Shown: positions 17,149 to 25,345 of the stretch, piece after piece
Layout of the letters: the number at the start of each line of letters is the position of its first letter
Position numbering within the stretch: position 1 is the stretch's first letter
Origin: Acidimicrobiaceae bacterium
Lineage (GTDB): Bacteria > Actinomycetota > Acidimicrobiia > Acidimicrobiales > Aldehydirespiratoraceae
Reading direction: 5' to 3'
Assembly (NCBI GenBank): GCA_016845585.1
Contig: JAERSO010000026.1
Coordinates: 1-64,000, forward strand
DNA: 64,000 nucleotides
The notes under the pieces: generated by a model
What the model was told of the DNA's origin: nothing
What the model saw: only the letters and a program-made list of their open reading frames with translations
Databases searched by the model: none
Position numbers and translations under genes: made by a program

Positions 17149-18239
17149 CAGAACATGATGACGGATCGCGCCGCCGTTCCGGTCTTCATCCGCTCGTAGC
17201 CCTCATTGACCTGATCGAGAGTGATCTGCTCGTCGACGAGTTCATCGAGCTTGAGACGTCCGTCGAGGTAGAGGTTGGCGAGCATCGGGATGTCGGTGGG
17301 GAAGTGATTCGACCCCATGAACACGCCCTGAACGCCGCGGCCGGTGAGCACCATCATTCCGGCGGGGATTTCGAGGCCCCTGCCCACGGGCGGCACACCG
17401 ACCATGTAGGCGGTCTGGCCGACGCGGAGCATGCCGATGGCCTGTTGCACGGTGGGCGCAAGACCGATGGCTTCGAACGAGTAGTCGACGCCGCCCTTGG
17501 TCATCTCGACCACGTCACCCACGGCATCACCGTCGGAGGCGTTCACCACATCGGTGGCGCCGAAGGTCTTGGCCAGCTCCAGCTTCTCAGGATGGAGGTC
17601 GACCGCGATCACCCGCTCGGCGCCGGCGAGCTTGGCGCCCTGGATGATGTTGCAGCCGATACCGCCCGCACCGATCACGGCGACCGTCGATCCGGCCTTC
17701 ACCTTTGCGGCGTTGAAGACCGAGCCGACACCGGTGATGACTGCGCAGCCGAGGAGAGCCGCCTTGTCGGCGGGTACATCGGCGGACACTTTCACCGCAC
17801 TGTGCTCGTGGACGAGCATCATCTCGGCGAAGGCGCTGAGGCCGGCCATCTGGTTGACACGGGCGCCGTCGCTCGTGCGCGTGAGTGCCGGCGCGGTGCC
17901 AGGTCCGCGGTTCAGATTTCGGCGCTCGGTGCAGAGCCAGCTCCGCCCACTGCGACATTCGCGGCAGTTGCTGCAGAAGGTGTTGAGGCAGGTGACCACC
18001 CGGTCACCGACCGCGTGGGTGGTGACGTCCGAGCCGATCGCTTCGACAACGCCACATGCTTCGTGCCCGAGCACACACGGCACTTGCCCGGGCAGATCAC
18101 CGAGCATGACGTGCAGGTCACTGTGGCAGAGCCCGCAGGCCTCCGTGCGAAGCAGAATCTCCCGGGGGCCGGGATTGTCGATGGCGAGCTCGTCGATGAC
18201 GAGATCGCCAGGGACGGACTCGAGAACGGCCGCCCTCAT
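17148..18239 (-). CDS. Zinc-dependent alcohol dehydrogenase (MDR, class III-like)
   Basis: A 363-aa medium-chain dehydrogenase. The catalytic zinc ligands are visible as C-G-L-C-H-S-D and G-H-E-A-C-G-V-V, and the structural zinc as C-x2-C-x2-C-x7-C (from C-S-N-C-R-E-C). The cofactor motif is G-A-G-G-I-G. It oxidises a primary alcohol with NAD or a similar acceptor; compared with the NDMA-type enzyme at 31.4 kb it lacks that family's signature segments. The ATG overlaps the P450 stop by 4 bases (ATGA), so the P450 product is the likely alcohol substrate. Confidence 0.88.
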   Translation of the reverse strand: MRAAVLESVPGDLVIDELAIDNPGPREILLRTEACGLCHSDLHVMLGDLPGQVPCVLGHEACGVVEAIGSDVTTHAVGDRVVTCLNTFCSNCRECRSGRSWLCTERRNLNRGPGTAPALTRTSDGARVNQMAGLSAFAEMMLVHEHSAVKVSADVPADKAALLGCAVITGVGSVFNAAKVKAGSTVAVIGAGGIGCNIIQGAKLAGAERVIAVDLHPEKLELAKTFGATDVVNASDGDAVGDVVEMTKGGVDYSFEAIGLAPTVQQAIGMLRVGQTAYMVGVPPVGRGLEIPAGMMVLTGRGVQGVFMGSNHFPTDIPMLANLYLDGRLKLDELVDEQITLDQVNEGYERMKTGTAARSVIMF

Positions 18240-19465
18240 GAGCGGTTGAGGAGGAGGGGGAGGTTGCGCGGCCCGCGTACCTGGCCGTTCGCCCACTCCG
18301 TCTTGCGGCTCGGATCGAGCGAGTAGTTCGGGAAGGCCCGCAGCCACTCCTGCAGGGCGATGGTGAGCTCGAGTCGTGCCAGGTTCGAACCGACGCACCG
18401 GTGGACGCCGAGCCCGAAGGCCACGTGGCGGTTGCGCGCCCGGTCGATCTGGAACTCGCTGGGATCCTCGAACGCGTTCGGATCGTGGTTGGCGGCCGGG
18501 AACGTGAGCAGGGTCTGATCGCCGGCGTGCATCGGGCAACCCGAGACCTCGACGTCCTTCACGACCTTGCGGCCCATGGTGACCGGTGCGTAGTAGCGCA
18601 GCACTTCCTCGGTGGCGGTCTGCCACAGCAGGTCGTCGTTCTCCACCGCGACCAGCTGGGCGACCTGGTCGTTGTGCTGGGCGAAGTGCCAGATACCCGA
18701 ACCGATCGCGCTCCACGTCGTGTCGATGCCGGCGATGATCAGCAGGCCGACGTAGCCGCGCTTGAGTTCCCAGTCCACGGGTTCGCCGTCGATCTCCGCG
18801 TTGGCGATGAAGGTGAGCATGTCGTCCTGCGGGTTGGCGAGACGATCCTCGAGGATGTTGCCGATGTACTCGTTCATCTCGGTCATCACCTGGAGCCGAA
18901 CGGCGTTGTCGCGCGGGGCGAGCTGGAAGTTGCGATAGATCCAGTCGCGGAACATGTCGGCGTCGTTCTCCGGAATACCGGTGAGCTTGCAGATGCCGTG
19001 GACGGGGATGTGCTGGGTGTACTGCTCGGCGGCCTCGACCGAGTCGGCGTCGCCGATGTCGGCGATGAGCTTGCGGCAGAACTGCCGCATCTCGTCTTCC
19101 ATCTGATTGATGTTCTTCGGGCTGAACGACGGAAGCAGCAGCCGGCGGTGGTCGTGGTGCTCGGGCGGGTCGGACGTGATGGGTGGGGCGGGACGCCGTG
19201 GTGCATCGGGCCGAGCCACGGACACGAAGATCGACGAGAAGTGGTCGGTGTCGTGGGCGACTTCCGCGACGGCCTCCATCGTCACCGGCATGAATGCACG
19301 TCCGTACCTCTCGGTGGTGGCCATGGGGCCGTGCTCTCGGATCTCGTTCCAGATGTCGATGGCGTTCTCGCCCCACTGATCATCGAGCCAGTCCCAGTCG
19401 TTCAACCAGTTCGTGACGGGCGGAAGGTCTTGTGTGTCGGTCTCGTAGGCCATGGCAGACGACAT
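18236..19465 (-). CDS. Cytochrome P450
   Basis: A 409-aa soluble bacterial P450. Present are the I-helix oxygen-activation motif A-G-I-D-T-T, the K-helix E-E-V-L-R (E-x-x-R) and the haem-binding loop F-G-L-G-V-H-R-C-V-G, with the Cys thiolate ligand. It hydroxylates a hydrophobic substrate using ferredoxin-type electron donors, none of which are encoded nearby. It is the first gene of an operon with an alcohol dehydrogenase and a TetR regulator, consistent with hydroxylation followed by oxidation. An alternative ATG exists 12 bases downstream (M-A-Y-E). A dyad lies directly before the first ATG. Confidence 0.92.
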   Translation of the reverse strand: MSSAMAYETDTQDLPPVTNWLNDWDWLDDQWGENAIDIWNEIREHGPMATTERYGRAFMPVTMEAVAEVAHDTDHFSSIFVSVARPDAPRRPAPPITSDPPEHHDHRRLLLPSFSPKNINQMEDEMRQFCRKLIADIGDADSVEAAEQYTQHIPVHGICKLTGIPENDADMFRDWIYRNFQLAPRDNAVRLQVMTEMNEYIGNILEDRLANPQDDMLTFIANAEIDGEPVDWELKRGYVGLLIIAGIDTTWSAIGSGIWHFAQHNDQVAQLVAVENDDLLWQTATEEVLRYYAPVTMGRKVVKDVEVSGCPMHAGDQTLLTFPAANHDPNAFEDPSEFQIDRARNRHVAFGLGVHRCVGSNLARLELTIALQEWLRAFPNYSLDPSRKTEWANGQVRGPRNLPLLLNRS

Positions 19466-19479
19466 TAGTCAGTTGACTA
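19466..19479. promoter_or_regulatory. Candidate TetR operator at the P450 start
   Basis: TAGTCA, two bases, TGACTA: a perfect 6-base inverted repeat directly adjacent to the P450 start codon. Its position and symmetry fit a TetR-family site, and the operon encodes a TetR protein. Binding is inferred. Confidence 0.5.
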
Positions 19480-19561
19480 GATCTGGCGCAACCAATGGTG
19501 CCGTCACCTGATCTTGACGCGGAATTTCGATCGCATCCCATACGTTGGAGCGAGAACAATC

Positions 19562-20404
19562 ATGATCAACACAGCAAAGACATTCACCCTTCTCGCCGCC
19601 ATGGGCGGCCTCATCATCGTCGCCGGCGGCGTCATCGGCGGCAACGGCGGCCTCATCATCGGCCTGGTCATCAGCCTGGTGATGGTCGGCGGGTCCTACT
19701 GGTTCAGCGACAAGCTGGCGATCGCGTCGGCCAAGGCGCAGCCCGTCACCCGGGAACAGATGCCGCAGTACTACGAGATCATGGAAGATCTCACCCGGCG
19801 CGCCGACATGCCCATGCCGCGGCTCTACGTCTCGCCCAACATGCAGCCCAACGCATTCGCCACCGGCCGCAACCCCAACAATGCTGCCGTGGCTGTCACC
19901 GCCGGCTTGCTCGAAGCGATGACGTGGGACCAGGTGCGCGGTGTGCTCGCCCACGAACTCGCCCACATCCGCAACCGCGACATCCTCATCGGTTCGGTTG
20001 CGGCCGCCATCGGCATGGCCATCACCTTCATCGCTCGTATGGCGATGTGGGGTGCGATCTTCACCGGCGGCAACCGTGACCGCAACCCGATCGGCGAGAT
20101 CGCATTCGCGCTGCTCGCCCCCATCGCCGCCGCGCTCATCCAGGCCGCGGTCAGCCGCAGCCGGGAGTTCCAGGCCGACGAGTCCGCCGCCAAGTTGCTC
20201 GGCACCGGCGAGCCCTTGGCGTCAGCCCTCGAACGTCTCGAGGCCTACGCCAATCGCATCCCCGCCGATGTCGATCCCAACCAGGCGAGCAACTACATCA
20301 TCAACCCGCTGAAGGCCAGCGCCCGCGGCGGTGGTGGCATGGGCAAGCTCTTCAGCACCCATCCCCCCACCGAACAGCGCATCGCCAAACTCCGCGCCCT
20401 CTGA
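19562..20404 (+). CDS. htpX: M48-family membrane zinc protease HtpX
   Basis: A 280-aa protein with two N-terminal transmembrane helices (about residues 8-25 and 28-46), the zinc-metalloprotease motif [10 protein letters not shown], further hydrophobic segments after it and the third zinc ligand Glu in F-Q-A-D-E-S-A. The end [10 protein letters not shown] is characteristic of HtpX. It degrades misfolded membrane proteins from the cytoplasmic side. ATG 19562 gives the conventional N-terminus; the longer ORF start does not. Its stop touches a family 1 palindrome. Confidence 0.93.
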   Translation: MINTAKTFTLLAAMGGLIIVAGGVIGGNGGLIIGLVISLVMVGGSYWFSDKLAIASAKAQPVTREQMPQYYEIMEDLTRRADMPMPRLYVSPNMQPNAFATGRNPNNAAVAVTAGLLEAMTWDQVRGVLAHELAHIRNRDILIGSVAAAIGMAITFIARMAMWGAIFTGGNRDRNPIGEIAFALLAPIAAALIQAAVSRSREFQADESAAKLLGTGEPLASALERLEAYANRIPADVDPNQASNYIINPLKASARGGGGMGKLFSTHPPTEQRIAKLRAL

Positions 20405-20440
20405 GAAAGCACGATGGGGTCTGTCCCCAGCGTGCCTTCT
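20404..20440. repeat. Family 1 palindrome, copy 4
   Basis: Left arm AGAAAGCACGATGGGG, centre TCTGT, right arm CCCCAGCGTGCCTTCT with two mismatched pairs. It lies between convergent htpX and yajQ; htpX's TGA ends on its first base and yajQ's TAG overlaps its last two bases. Confidence 0.88.
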
Positions 20441-20927
20441 AGTCGCGGAAGTTGTTGAACTGGAGAGGGATGCCGAAGTCGCCTTCTTTGAGGGCGGCGA
20501 TGGCGGATTGGAGGTCGTCGCGCTTCTTGCCGTTGACCCGGAGTTGGTCACCCTGAGTCGATGACTGCACACCCTTGAGACCGAGGCCCTTGATGAACTT
20601 GTTGAGTTCCTTGGCCTTCTCCGAGGAGATGCCCGCCTGAAGGGTTGCGGTCTGGCGGACGGCGGTGCCGCTGGCGGCTTCGATGTTGCCGTAGTCGAGC
20701 ACCTTCATCGAGACCTTGCGCTTGACCAGCTTCTCTTCGAGAACCTGGCGCAACGCGGCGAGACGATCCTCGCTCGACGACGCCATCTTGATTCCGTCGT
20801 CGGTGAGCTCGATCGAAGACTCTGTGCCCTTGAAGTCGAACCGCTGACCGATTTCGCGGGCGGCCTGGTCGACCGCGTTGCGGACTTCCTGCATAGCTAC
20901 TTCTGAAACAACGTCGAAGGTCGGCAT
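20439..20927 (-). CDS. yajQ: YajQ-family nucleotide-binding protein
   Basis: A 162-aa protein beginning M-P-T-F-D-V-V-S-E-V and containing R-F-D-F-K-G-T-E-S-S-I-E, both hallmarks of the YajQ/DUF520 family. Length equals the family norm. The larger ORF on this strand is an artefact extending past the true ATG at 20927. Family members bind nucleotides or nucleic acids, and one Xanthomonas homologue binds cyclic di-GMP; the role here is not established. The gene is monocistronic and convergent with htpX. Confidence 0.93.
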   Translation of the reverse strand: MPTFDVVSEVAMQEVRNAVDQAAREIGQRFDFKGTESSIELTDDGIKMASSSEDRLAALRQVLEEKLVKRKVSMKVLDYGNIEAASGTAVRQTATLQAGISSEKAKELNKFIKGLGLKGVQSSTQGDQLRVNGKKRDDLQSAIAALKEGDFGIPLQFNNFRD

Positions 20928-21038
20928 GACGCCGACGGTACTACGCGTCGCGGTCGGCCCGGTCCTCAATCGGGGAGGCTCGCTGCCGACTCGTGAACCA
21001 TCGCCATTCTCCGCGCGACCGCTCTCGTCACCGGACTC

Positions 21039-22557
21039 GTGTATCTCGGCTGGCGGCTGGCATTCACATCCGACGGGGCGAACCCCGTGATGTTCTTCCT
21101 CCTCGTCGCCGCGGAAGCCTTCGGCATGCCCCGACTGTGGATGGAGATTTCCCTTCTCGGCGATCCTCGATCGGCTGATCGCAGTCTGGAACGGCGGACG
21201 GCACCCGATGCGGACGTCGTCGTGATCGTCACCGATGAACCGACCAGTGAGGTTCGTGCCGCGGTCCTGTCGGCCCAGCTCACCCGCGGCTACGGGAAGC
21301 TCATGGTCGTCGATCGTGACAGCCGCCCCGATGTCGCCGAGCTCGCACAACGACTCGACATCGAACGCGTGGCCGGAACGTTCAACACCGACCTCGTAGA
21401 ACTCATCGACACGGCGTTGTCGCGCTGTCCGTCGCTCTACACGCTCCTCGTCCCTGCCGATGTCGTCGTCCTCCCGGATGTCCTCGAAGTGACGTCGGGC
21501 GCGTTCGACGGCTGGCGTGTGGCTGACGTACCGATCGTCGTCGCCCGCCGGCTCGCCCCGTGGAACGACGATCGCCACCTGCACCGTTGGGCCCGGGACC
21601 TCTACGAACGTCTTGCCGTGCTGGTCGACTCCGAGGCCCCGCGGCGAAGTGAGCACATGGACGCGGCTGAGCCGCCGCGTCCATCGCGTCGCCGACATGC
21701 ATGTCGGTCGATCGATCCAGCGCCTCGTGCTGATCGGGATCCTGTTCGCCACATTGTTCGCGTCCTCGTTGCCGATGGTCGCCGACCCACTGGTCCTCAT
21801 TGGTCTCTGGGGCGCCTGGATGGGTTCGGCCGTGGGGCTTCGTCGGTTCGCCACGAAGTCTGTGGGGTTCACCCCGTGGATCACCAACGATCTCCGACTG
21901 CTCACCACGGATCTCGCGGTCGCGTGGCGAGCCCTCCCCGGTCGACCCCTCCGCAGCGAACTGATCGAACCCGCGCCGGGTCGACGAGCTCGGAAGTTCT
22001 TCCTGATCGGTCTGCAGGCGGCACTGATCGCGTCCGTGATGGTGTTCGGGCTGGGGATCCTTCGTCCTGCTCACGACAACTTCGCCGCGCTCACCACACT
22101 GGGACTCTCCATCTGGCTCCTGGTGATGTGCCAGCAGTCGCGTTCGGCCCTCAAGCTGCGCCAGGTGCGACAGAACTTTCGAACGTTCGAGGAACTCGAC
22201 GTCTTCGCCTCCGAATCCCGGATGGGTGTCATCGGCGTCTCGCCGTTCGGAATCGATGTCGTGTCCTCGACGCCGTTCACGGTCGGAAACAAGATCCGCC
22301 TGGCGTTCGGCCTCCCCCAGGCCGACGGCTCCTCGGCTCGCATCGAGGTGTCGACATCGGTCAAGCGCTCGGCGCGTGACGGGGATCATCACGTCGCCTA
22401 TCTGCGGTTCGCATTGTTGACCGACGAACACATGGATCGTGTCACCGAGTACTGCTCGGTGGTGGCCGGAATGCGCGTCCTGCGCGACGACCCCGGTGTC
22501 GCTCCCGAGGGCACGACGATCGCGGATGTGGTGGTCGATCAGCCGATCACGACCTGA
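21039..22557 (+). pseudogene. GT2 (cellulose-synthase-like)/PilZ membrane protein, split by a frameshift
   Basis: Two overlapping frames together make one protein. The first encodes two hydrophobic segments, a truncated GT2-like domain (V-V-V-I-V-T-D-E-P, then V-V-D-R-D and P-A-D-V-V) and stops making sense near 21640. From there the +1-shifted frame gives several transmembrane segments (Q-R-L-V-L-I-G-I-L-F-A-T) and a C-terminal PilZ-like domain. Removing one C from the run CCCC at about 21637 would join the two seamlessly. The Q-x-x-R-W motif and part of the catalytic region are missing, so the protein is also reduced. It is either a decayed gene or a sequencing error. No ATG is available; GTG 21039 is a guess. 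Confidence 0.6.
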
Positions 22558-22632
22558 CCGTCAACCTCCATCGTTCCGGCGGAATCGCCGTCGCACTTTC
22601 AGCGCAGTCAGATACAGTTTTCAGCTGTCCAT

Positions 22633-22714
22633 GGGTCGGTGCCCGAGTGGCCAAAGGGAACGGGCTGTAAACCCGTCGGCTTCGCCTACGAAGGTTCGAA
22701 TCCTTCTCGGCCCA
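22633..22714 (+). tRNA. tRNA-Tyr (GTA)
   Basis: An 82-base class II tRNA. The acceptor stem is GGGTCGG with TCGGCCC, the anticodon loop CTGTAAA gives anticodon GTA, there is a long variable arm, and the T arm is GAAGG-TTCGAAT-CCTTC. The CCA end is not encoded. Confidence 0.95.
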
Positions 22715-22722
22715 CAATGGAT

Positions 22723-22761
22723 GAAAGACCCGGCGTTCCTTCGCCGGGTCTTTCACGTTTT
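22723..22761 (+). terminator. Rho-independent terminator after tRNA-Tyr
   Basis: A 13-base perfect stem (GAAAGACCCGGCG and its complement) with a 6-base loop, followed by ACGTTTT. It is placed 8 bases after the tRNA. Confidence 0.85.
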
Positions 22762-22778
22762 CCGACCCAGGCGTCGAG

Positions 22779-23273
22779 TCAGCCGAGCATGTGCTGCATC
22801 ACGGTGACGTCGAGCCAGGTGCCGAACTTGCGCCCGACCTCCTTCTGCACGCCGACGATCGTGAACCCCACCGAGCGGTGGAGCGCGATCGAGGCCTCGT
22901 GACCTCCCGCGATGTGGGCGAGCACAGTGTGGAAGCCGCGGGCTTTGGCGGTCTCGACGATCTCTTCGAGAAGCAGCTTTCCGACGCCGAGGCCGCGGGC
23001 TGACTCGCTCACGTAGATGCTGTTCTCGACGGTCGTGTTGTACGCCGGGCGGCTTCGGTAGGGCGACAATGAGGCGAAGCCGAGTATCTCCCCATCGTCT
23101 TCCCGCTCGGCCACGATGGCGCCGAGCGCACCCTCCCGTTCTCGGATCCACGCCTGCTGATCAGCAAGGCTGCGGGGAACGAGATCGAACGTAACCAGCG
23201 AGGTCTCGACCTCATGGTTGTAGATGAGCCGGATCGCTTCGGCGTCCGCGACCGTCGCATTGCGTAGCAACAT
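22779..23273 (-). CDS. GNAT acetyltransferase, phosphinothricin acetyltransferase-like
   Basis: A 164-aa single GNAT domain. M-L-L-R-N-A-T-V-A-D-A-E-A-I at the N-terminus, a central Y-R-S-R-P-A-Y segment, V-S-E-S-A-R-G-L-G-V-G-K-L-L-L for acetyl-CoA binding, and H-R-S-V-G-F at the end match the PAT/YncA group, which N-acetylates phosphinothricin, methionine sulfoximine or related amino acids. The ATG at 23273 is the first with homology; the 482-aa ORF in the track is an over-extension across a neighbouring gene. Substrate unproven. Confidence 0.87.
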   Translation of the reverse strand: MLLRNATVADAEAIRLIYNHEVETSLVTFDLVPRSLADQQAWIREREGALGAIVAEREDDGEILGFASLSPYRSRPAYNTTVENSIYVSESARGLGVGKLLLEEIVETAKARGFHTVLAHIAGGHEASIALHRSVGFTIVGVQKEVGRKFGTWLDVTVMQHMLG

Positions 23274-23322
23274 GCCGCGACACCGTAGCGACGTGGCGCC
23301 GTCGACGTGGTTGGATACATCG

Positions 23323-23706
23323 ATGGTCGAACCCGTTCCTGCACGAAACGTCCTCGGTGGCGATCTCGCCGACTGCGGACGTGATCCGGTCACGGGCTTC
23401 TTCCGTGACGGCTGCTGCAACACCGCCGATGAGGACGTCGGATCCCACACGGTGTGTGCCGTGGTGACCGAGCGTTTCCTCGAGTTCTCGAAGCAGGCCG
23501 GCAACGATTTGTCGACGCCACGACCTGAGTGGGGTTTCGACGGGCTGAGGCCGGGTGACGGCTGGTGCGTGTGTGCGTCGCGCTGGCTCGAGGCGGCCGT
23601 GGCCGGCGCCGCGGCGCCCGTCAGGTTGGCGGCCACCCACGAACGCGCGCTGGAGATCGTGCCGCTGTCGATGCTGCGGACGCACGCGCTCGACTCCGAC
23701 AACTGA
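23323..23706 (+). CDS. DUF2237 family protein
   Basis: A 127-aa protein matching DUF2237 throughout: N-V-L-G-G-D-L, T-G-F-F-R-D-G-C-C-N-T, G-N-D-L-S-T-P, L-R-P-G-D-G-W-C-V-C-A-S-R-W and A-T-H-E-R-A-L. The conserved cysteines and His suggest a metal or thiol role, but no function is established for the family. It starts 49 bases from the divergent GNAT gene, which may share its promoter region, and ends 71 bases before mftA. Confidence 0.85.
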   Translation: MVEPVPARNVLGGDLADCGRDPVTGFFRDGCCNTADEDVGSHTVCAVVTERFLEFSKQAGNDLSTPRPEWGFDGLRPGDGWCVCASRWLEAAVAGAAAPVRLAATHERALEIVPLSMLRTHALDSDN

Positions 23707-23777
23707 CGCGCGGCGATCCTGACTCGCCGTCGCCGATTGGTACGCCTAGATTGACGTGGCCGATCTGAGGAGGATCC

Positions 23778-23933
23778 ATGGAGCCGACTGACGTCATCGA
23801 CACCCCCGAAACCGTGCTTGCCGAAACCGTGCTCACCGACGCCGAGGGCCAGGTGTCGGCCGAGGATGCGCTCGTGGAGGAAGAGCTTCTCGTCGAAGAG
23901 ATCTCCATCGACGGGATGTGCGGCGTCTACTAG
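23778..23933 (+). CDS. mftA: Mycofactocin precursor peptide
   Basis: A 51-codon gene too short for the ORF track. It ends S-I-D-G-M-C-G-V-Y, the near-invariant C-terminus of MftA; the final Val-Tyr pair is the part that MftC decarboxylates and crosslinks. The N-terminal 40 residues are acidic (E-E-E-L-L-V-E-E), as in other MftA leaders recognised by MftB. A strong Shine-Dalgarno GAGGAGG lies 4-5 bases before the ATG. mftB starts 2 bases after the stop and mftC overlaps mftB, so the three are one operon. Known family function: source peptide of the redox cofactor mycofactocin. Confidence 0.95.
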   Translation: MEPTDVIDTPETVLAETVLTDAEGQVSAEDALVEEELLVEEISIDGMCGVY

Positions 23934-23935
23934 AC

Positions 23936-24202
23936 GTGGCTTTCGACCTCGACGCGCCCTATCGATTGCACGAACGAGTCGCGCTTCGGCCCGAGCCCTT
24001 CGGCGCGCTCGCGTACCACTACGGCAATCGTCGGTTGAACTTCCTCCGGGCCCCTGAGCTGGTTGCTCTCGTGACCTCGCTTGCCGATCATGATTCCGTC
24101 CGCTCGGCGTTGGCGGCATCTGACATCGACGAGCGGCGCTGGCATTCGTTCGAAAAGGCGCTCGCCTCGCTGGCCGAGTCCGATGTCCTGGTGGCCTCAT
24201 GA
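23936..24202 (+). CDS. mftB: Mycofactocin peptide chaperone (RiPP recognition element)
   Basis: An 88-aa PqqD-like protein. V-A-F-D-L-D-A-P-Y-R-L-H-E-R-V-A-L-R-P-E-P-F-G-A-L near the N-terminus is the typical MftB signature (R-L-H-P-x-V-A-L-R-P-E-P-F-G-A-L). GTG 23936, two bases after the mftA stop, is preferred to the GTG inside mftA. It binds the MftA leader and delivers it to MftC. Its TGA overlaps the mftC ATG as ATGA, indicating translational coupling. Confidence 0.93.
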   Translation: MAFDLDAPYRLHERVALRPEPFGALAYHYGNRRLNFLRAPELVALVTSLADHDSVRSALAASDIDERRWHSFEKALASLAESDVLVAS

Positions 24203-25335
24203 CGCTCACTCCTTCCAAGCCCGTCACGCTCGGCGACGAGATGAAAGCAGGCCTCGATGCCCCGATCTGTCTGACGTGGGAGTTGACCTACGCCTGCAAC
24301 CTGCAGTGCATCCACTGCCTGTCCTCGTCAGGACGTCGGGATCCGGGCGAGCTCAGCACCGAGGAGTGCGAGGCGATCATCGATGAGCTGCAGCGGATGC
24401 AGGTCTTCTACGTGAACATCGGTGGTGGTGAACCCACCATCCGGCCCGACTTCTGGCACCTCGTCGACTACGCCGTCGATCATCAGGTCGGCGTGAAGTT
24501 CTCGACCAACGGCTCCCGGATCGATGCCGAGGTCGCCCGTCGGTTGGCCGGCTCCGACTATGTCGACATCCAGATCTCCCTCGACGGTGCCGACGCCGCC
24601 ACCAATGACCATGTTCGAGGCGAGGGATCGTTCGCCACCGCCATCGAGGCCATGGAGCATCTCCGAGCGGCCGACTTCGGTGAGTTCAAGATCTCGGTCG
24701 TGATGACCCGTCACAACATCCCCCAAATCGAGGCATTCAAGGAGCTCGCCGATCACTACGGCGCGCAGCTGCGCTTGACGCGCTTTCGCCCAGCCGGCCG
24801 AGGCGCGGACTCGTGGCACGAGCTGCACCCGACCAATGAGCAGCAGGTCGAGCTCTACCACTGGCTGCTCGACCATCCCGACGTGTTGACGGGCGATTCC
24901 TTTTTCCACCTGTCCGCCCTGGGTGAAGCCCTGCCGGGCCTCAACCTCTGTGGTGCCGGTCGTGTCGTGTGCCTCATCGACCCGCTCGGCGACGTCTATG
25001 CATGCCCGTTCGTGCTCCACGACGACTTCAAGGCCGGCTCGGTTCGCGACGAGGGCGGCTTCGAGAGGATCTGGCTCGAGAGCGACCTCTTCACGGATCT
25101 ACGGGAGCCGCAATCTGCCGGGGCGTGCGCGTCCTGTGGCGAATTCGACGCCTGCCAGGGTGGTTGCATGGCGGCCAAGTTCTTCACCGGCATCCCGCTC
25201 GATGGTCCCGACCCCGAGTGTGTGATCGGCTATGGCGCAGATCTCGTGGCCGCCGCACAGAGCGATGCGATCCCTGCGGTGAGCAAGGATCACAGCCGGA
25301 CTCGGGTGACACTCGGGAAGAAGCCGGGCGGCTGA
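24199..25335 (+). CDS. mftC: Mycofactocin radical SAM maturase
   Basis: A 378-aa radical SAM/SPASM enzyme. The SAM cluster motif C-x3-C-x2-C is at residues 33, 37 and 40 (Y-A-C-N-L-Q-C-I-H-C). The C-terminal SPASM region contributes cysteines in C-G-A-G-R-V-V-C, Y-A-C-P-F, C-A-S-C-G-E-F-D-A-C-Q-G-G-C and a last P-E-C. Known role: oxidative decarboxylation of the MftA C-terminal Tyr followed by Val-Tyr carbon-carbon bond formation. Overlap with mftB and close mftA confirm identity. A hydrolase-SARP fusion follows after 10 bases. Confidence 0.95.
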   Translation: MTLTPSKPVTLGDEMKAGLDAPICLTWELTYACNLQCIHCLSSSGRRDPGELSTEECEAIIDELQRMQVFYVNIGGGEPTIRPDFWHLVDYAVDHQVGVKFSTNGSRIDAEVARRLAGSDYVDIQISLDGADAATNDHVRGEGSFATAIEAMEHLRAADFGEFKISVVMTRHNIPQIEAFKELADHYGAQLRLTRFRPAGRGADSWHELHPTNEQQVELYHWLLDHPDVLTGDSFFHLSALGEALPGLNLCGAGRVVCLIDPLGDVYACPFVLHDDFKAGSVRDEGGFERIWLESDLFTDLREPQSAGACASCGEFDACQGGCMAAKFFTGIPLDGPDPECVIGYGADLVAAAQSDAIPAVSKDHSRTRVTLGKKPGG

Positions 25336-25345
25336 ACTCGCCGCG

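Noticed and set aside
17148-19376. 742-aa minus ORF apparently fusing an Arg-rich domain to the alcohol dehydrogenase
   Set aside because: The N-terminal half is the P450 gene read in the wrong frame; the dehydrogenase starts at 18239.
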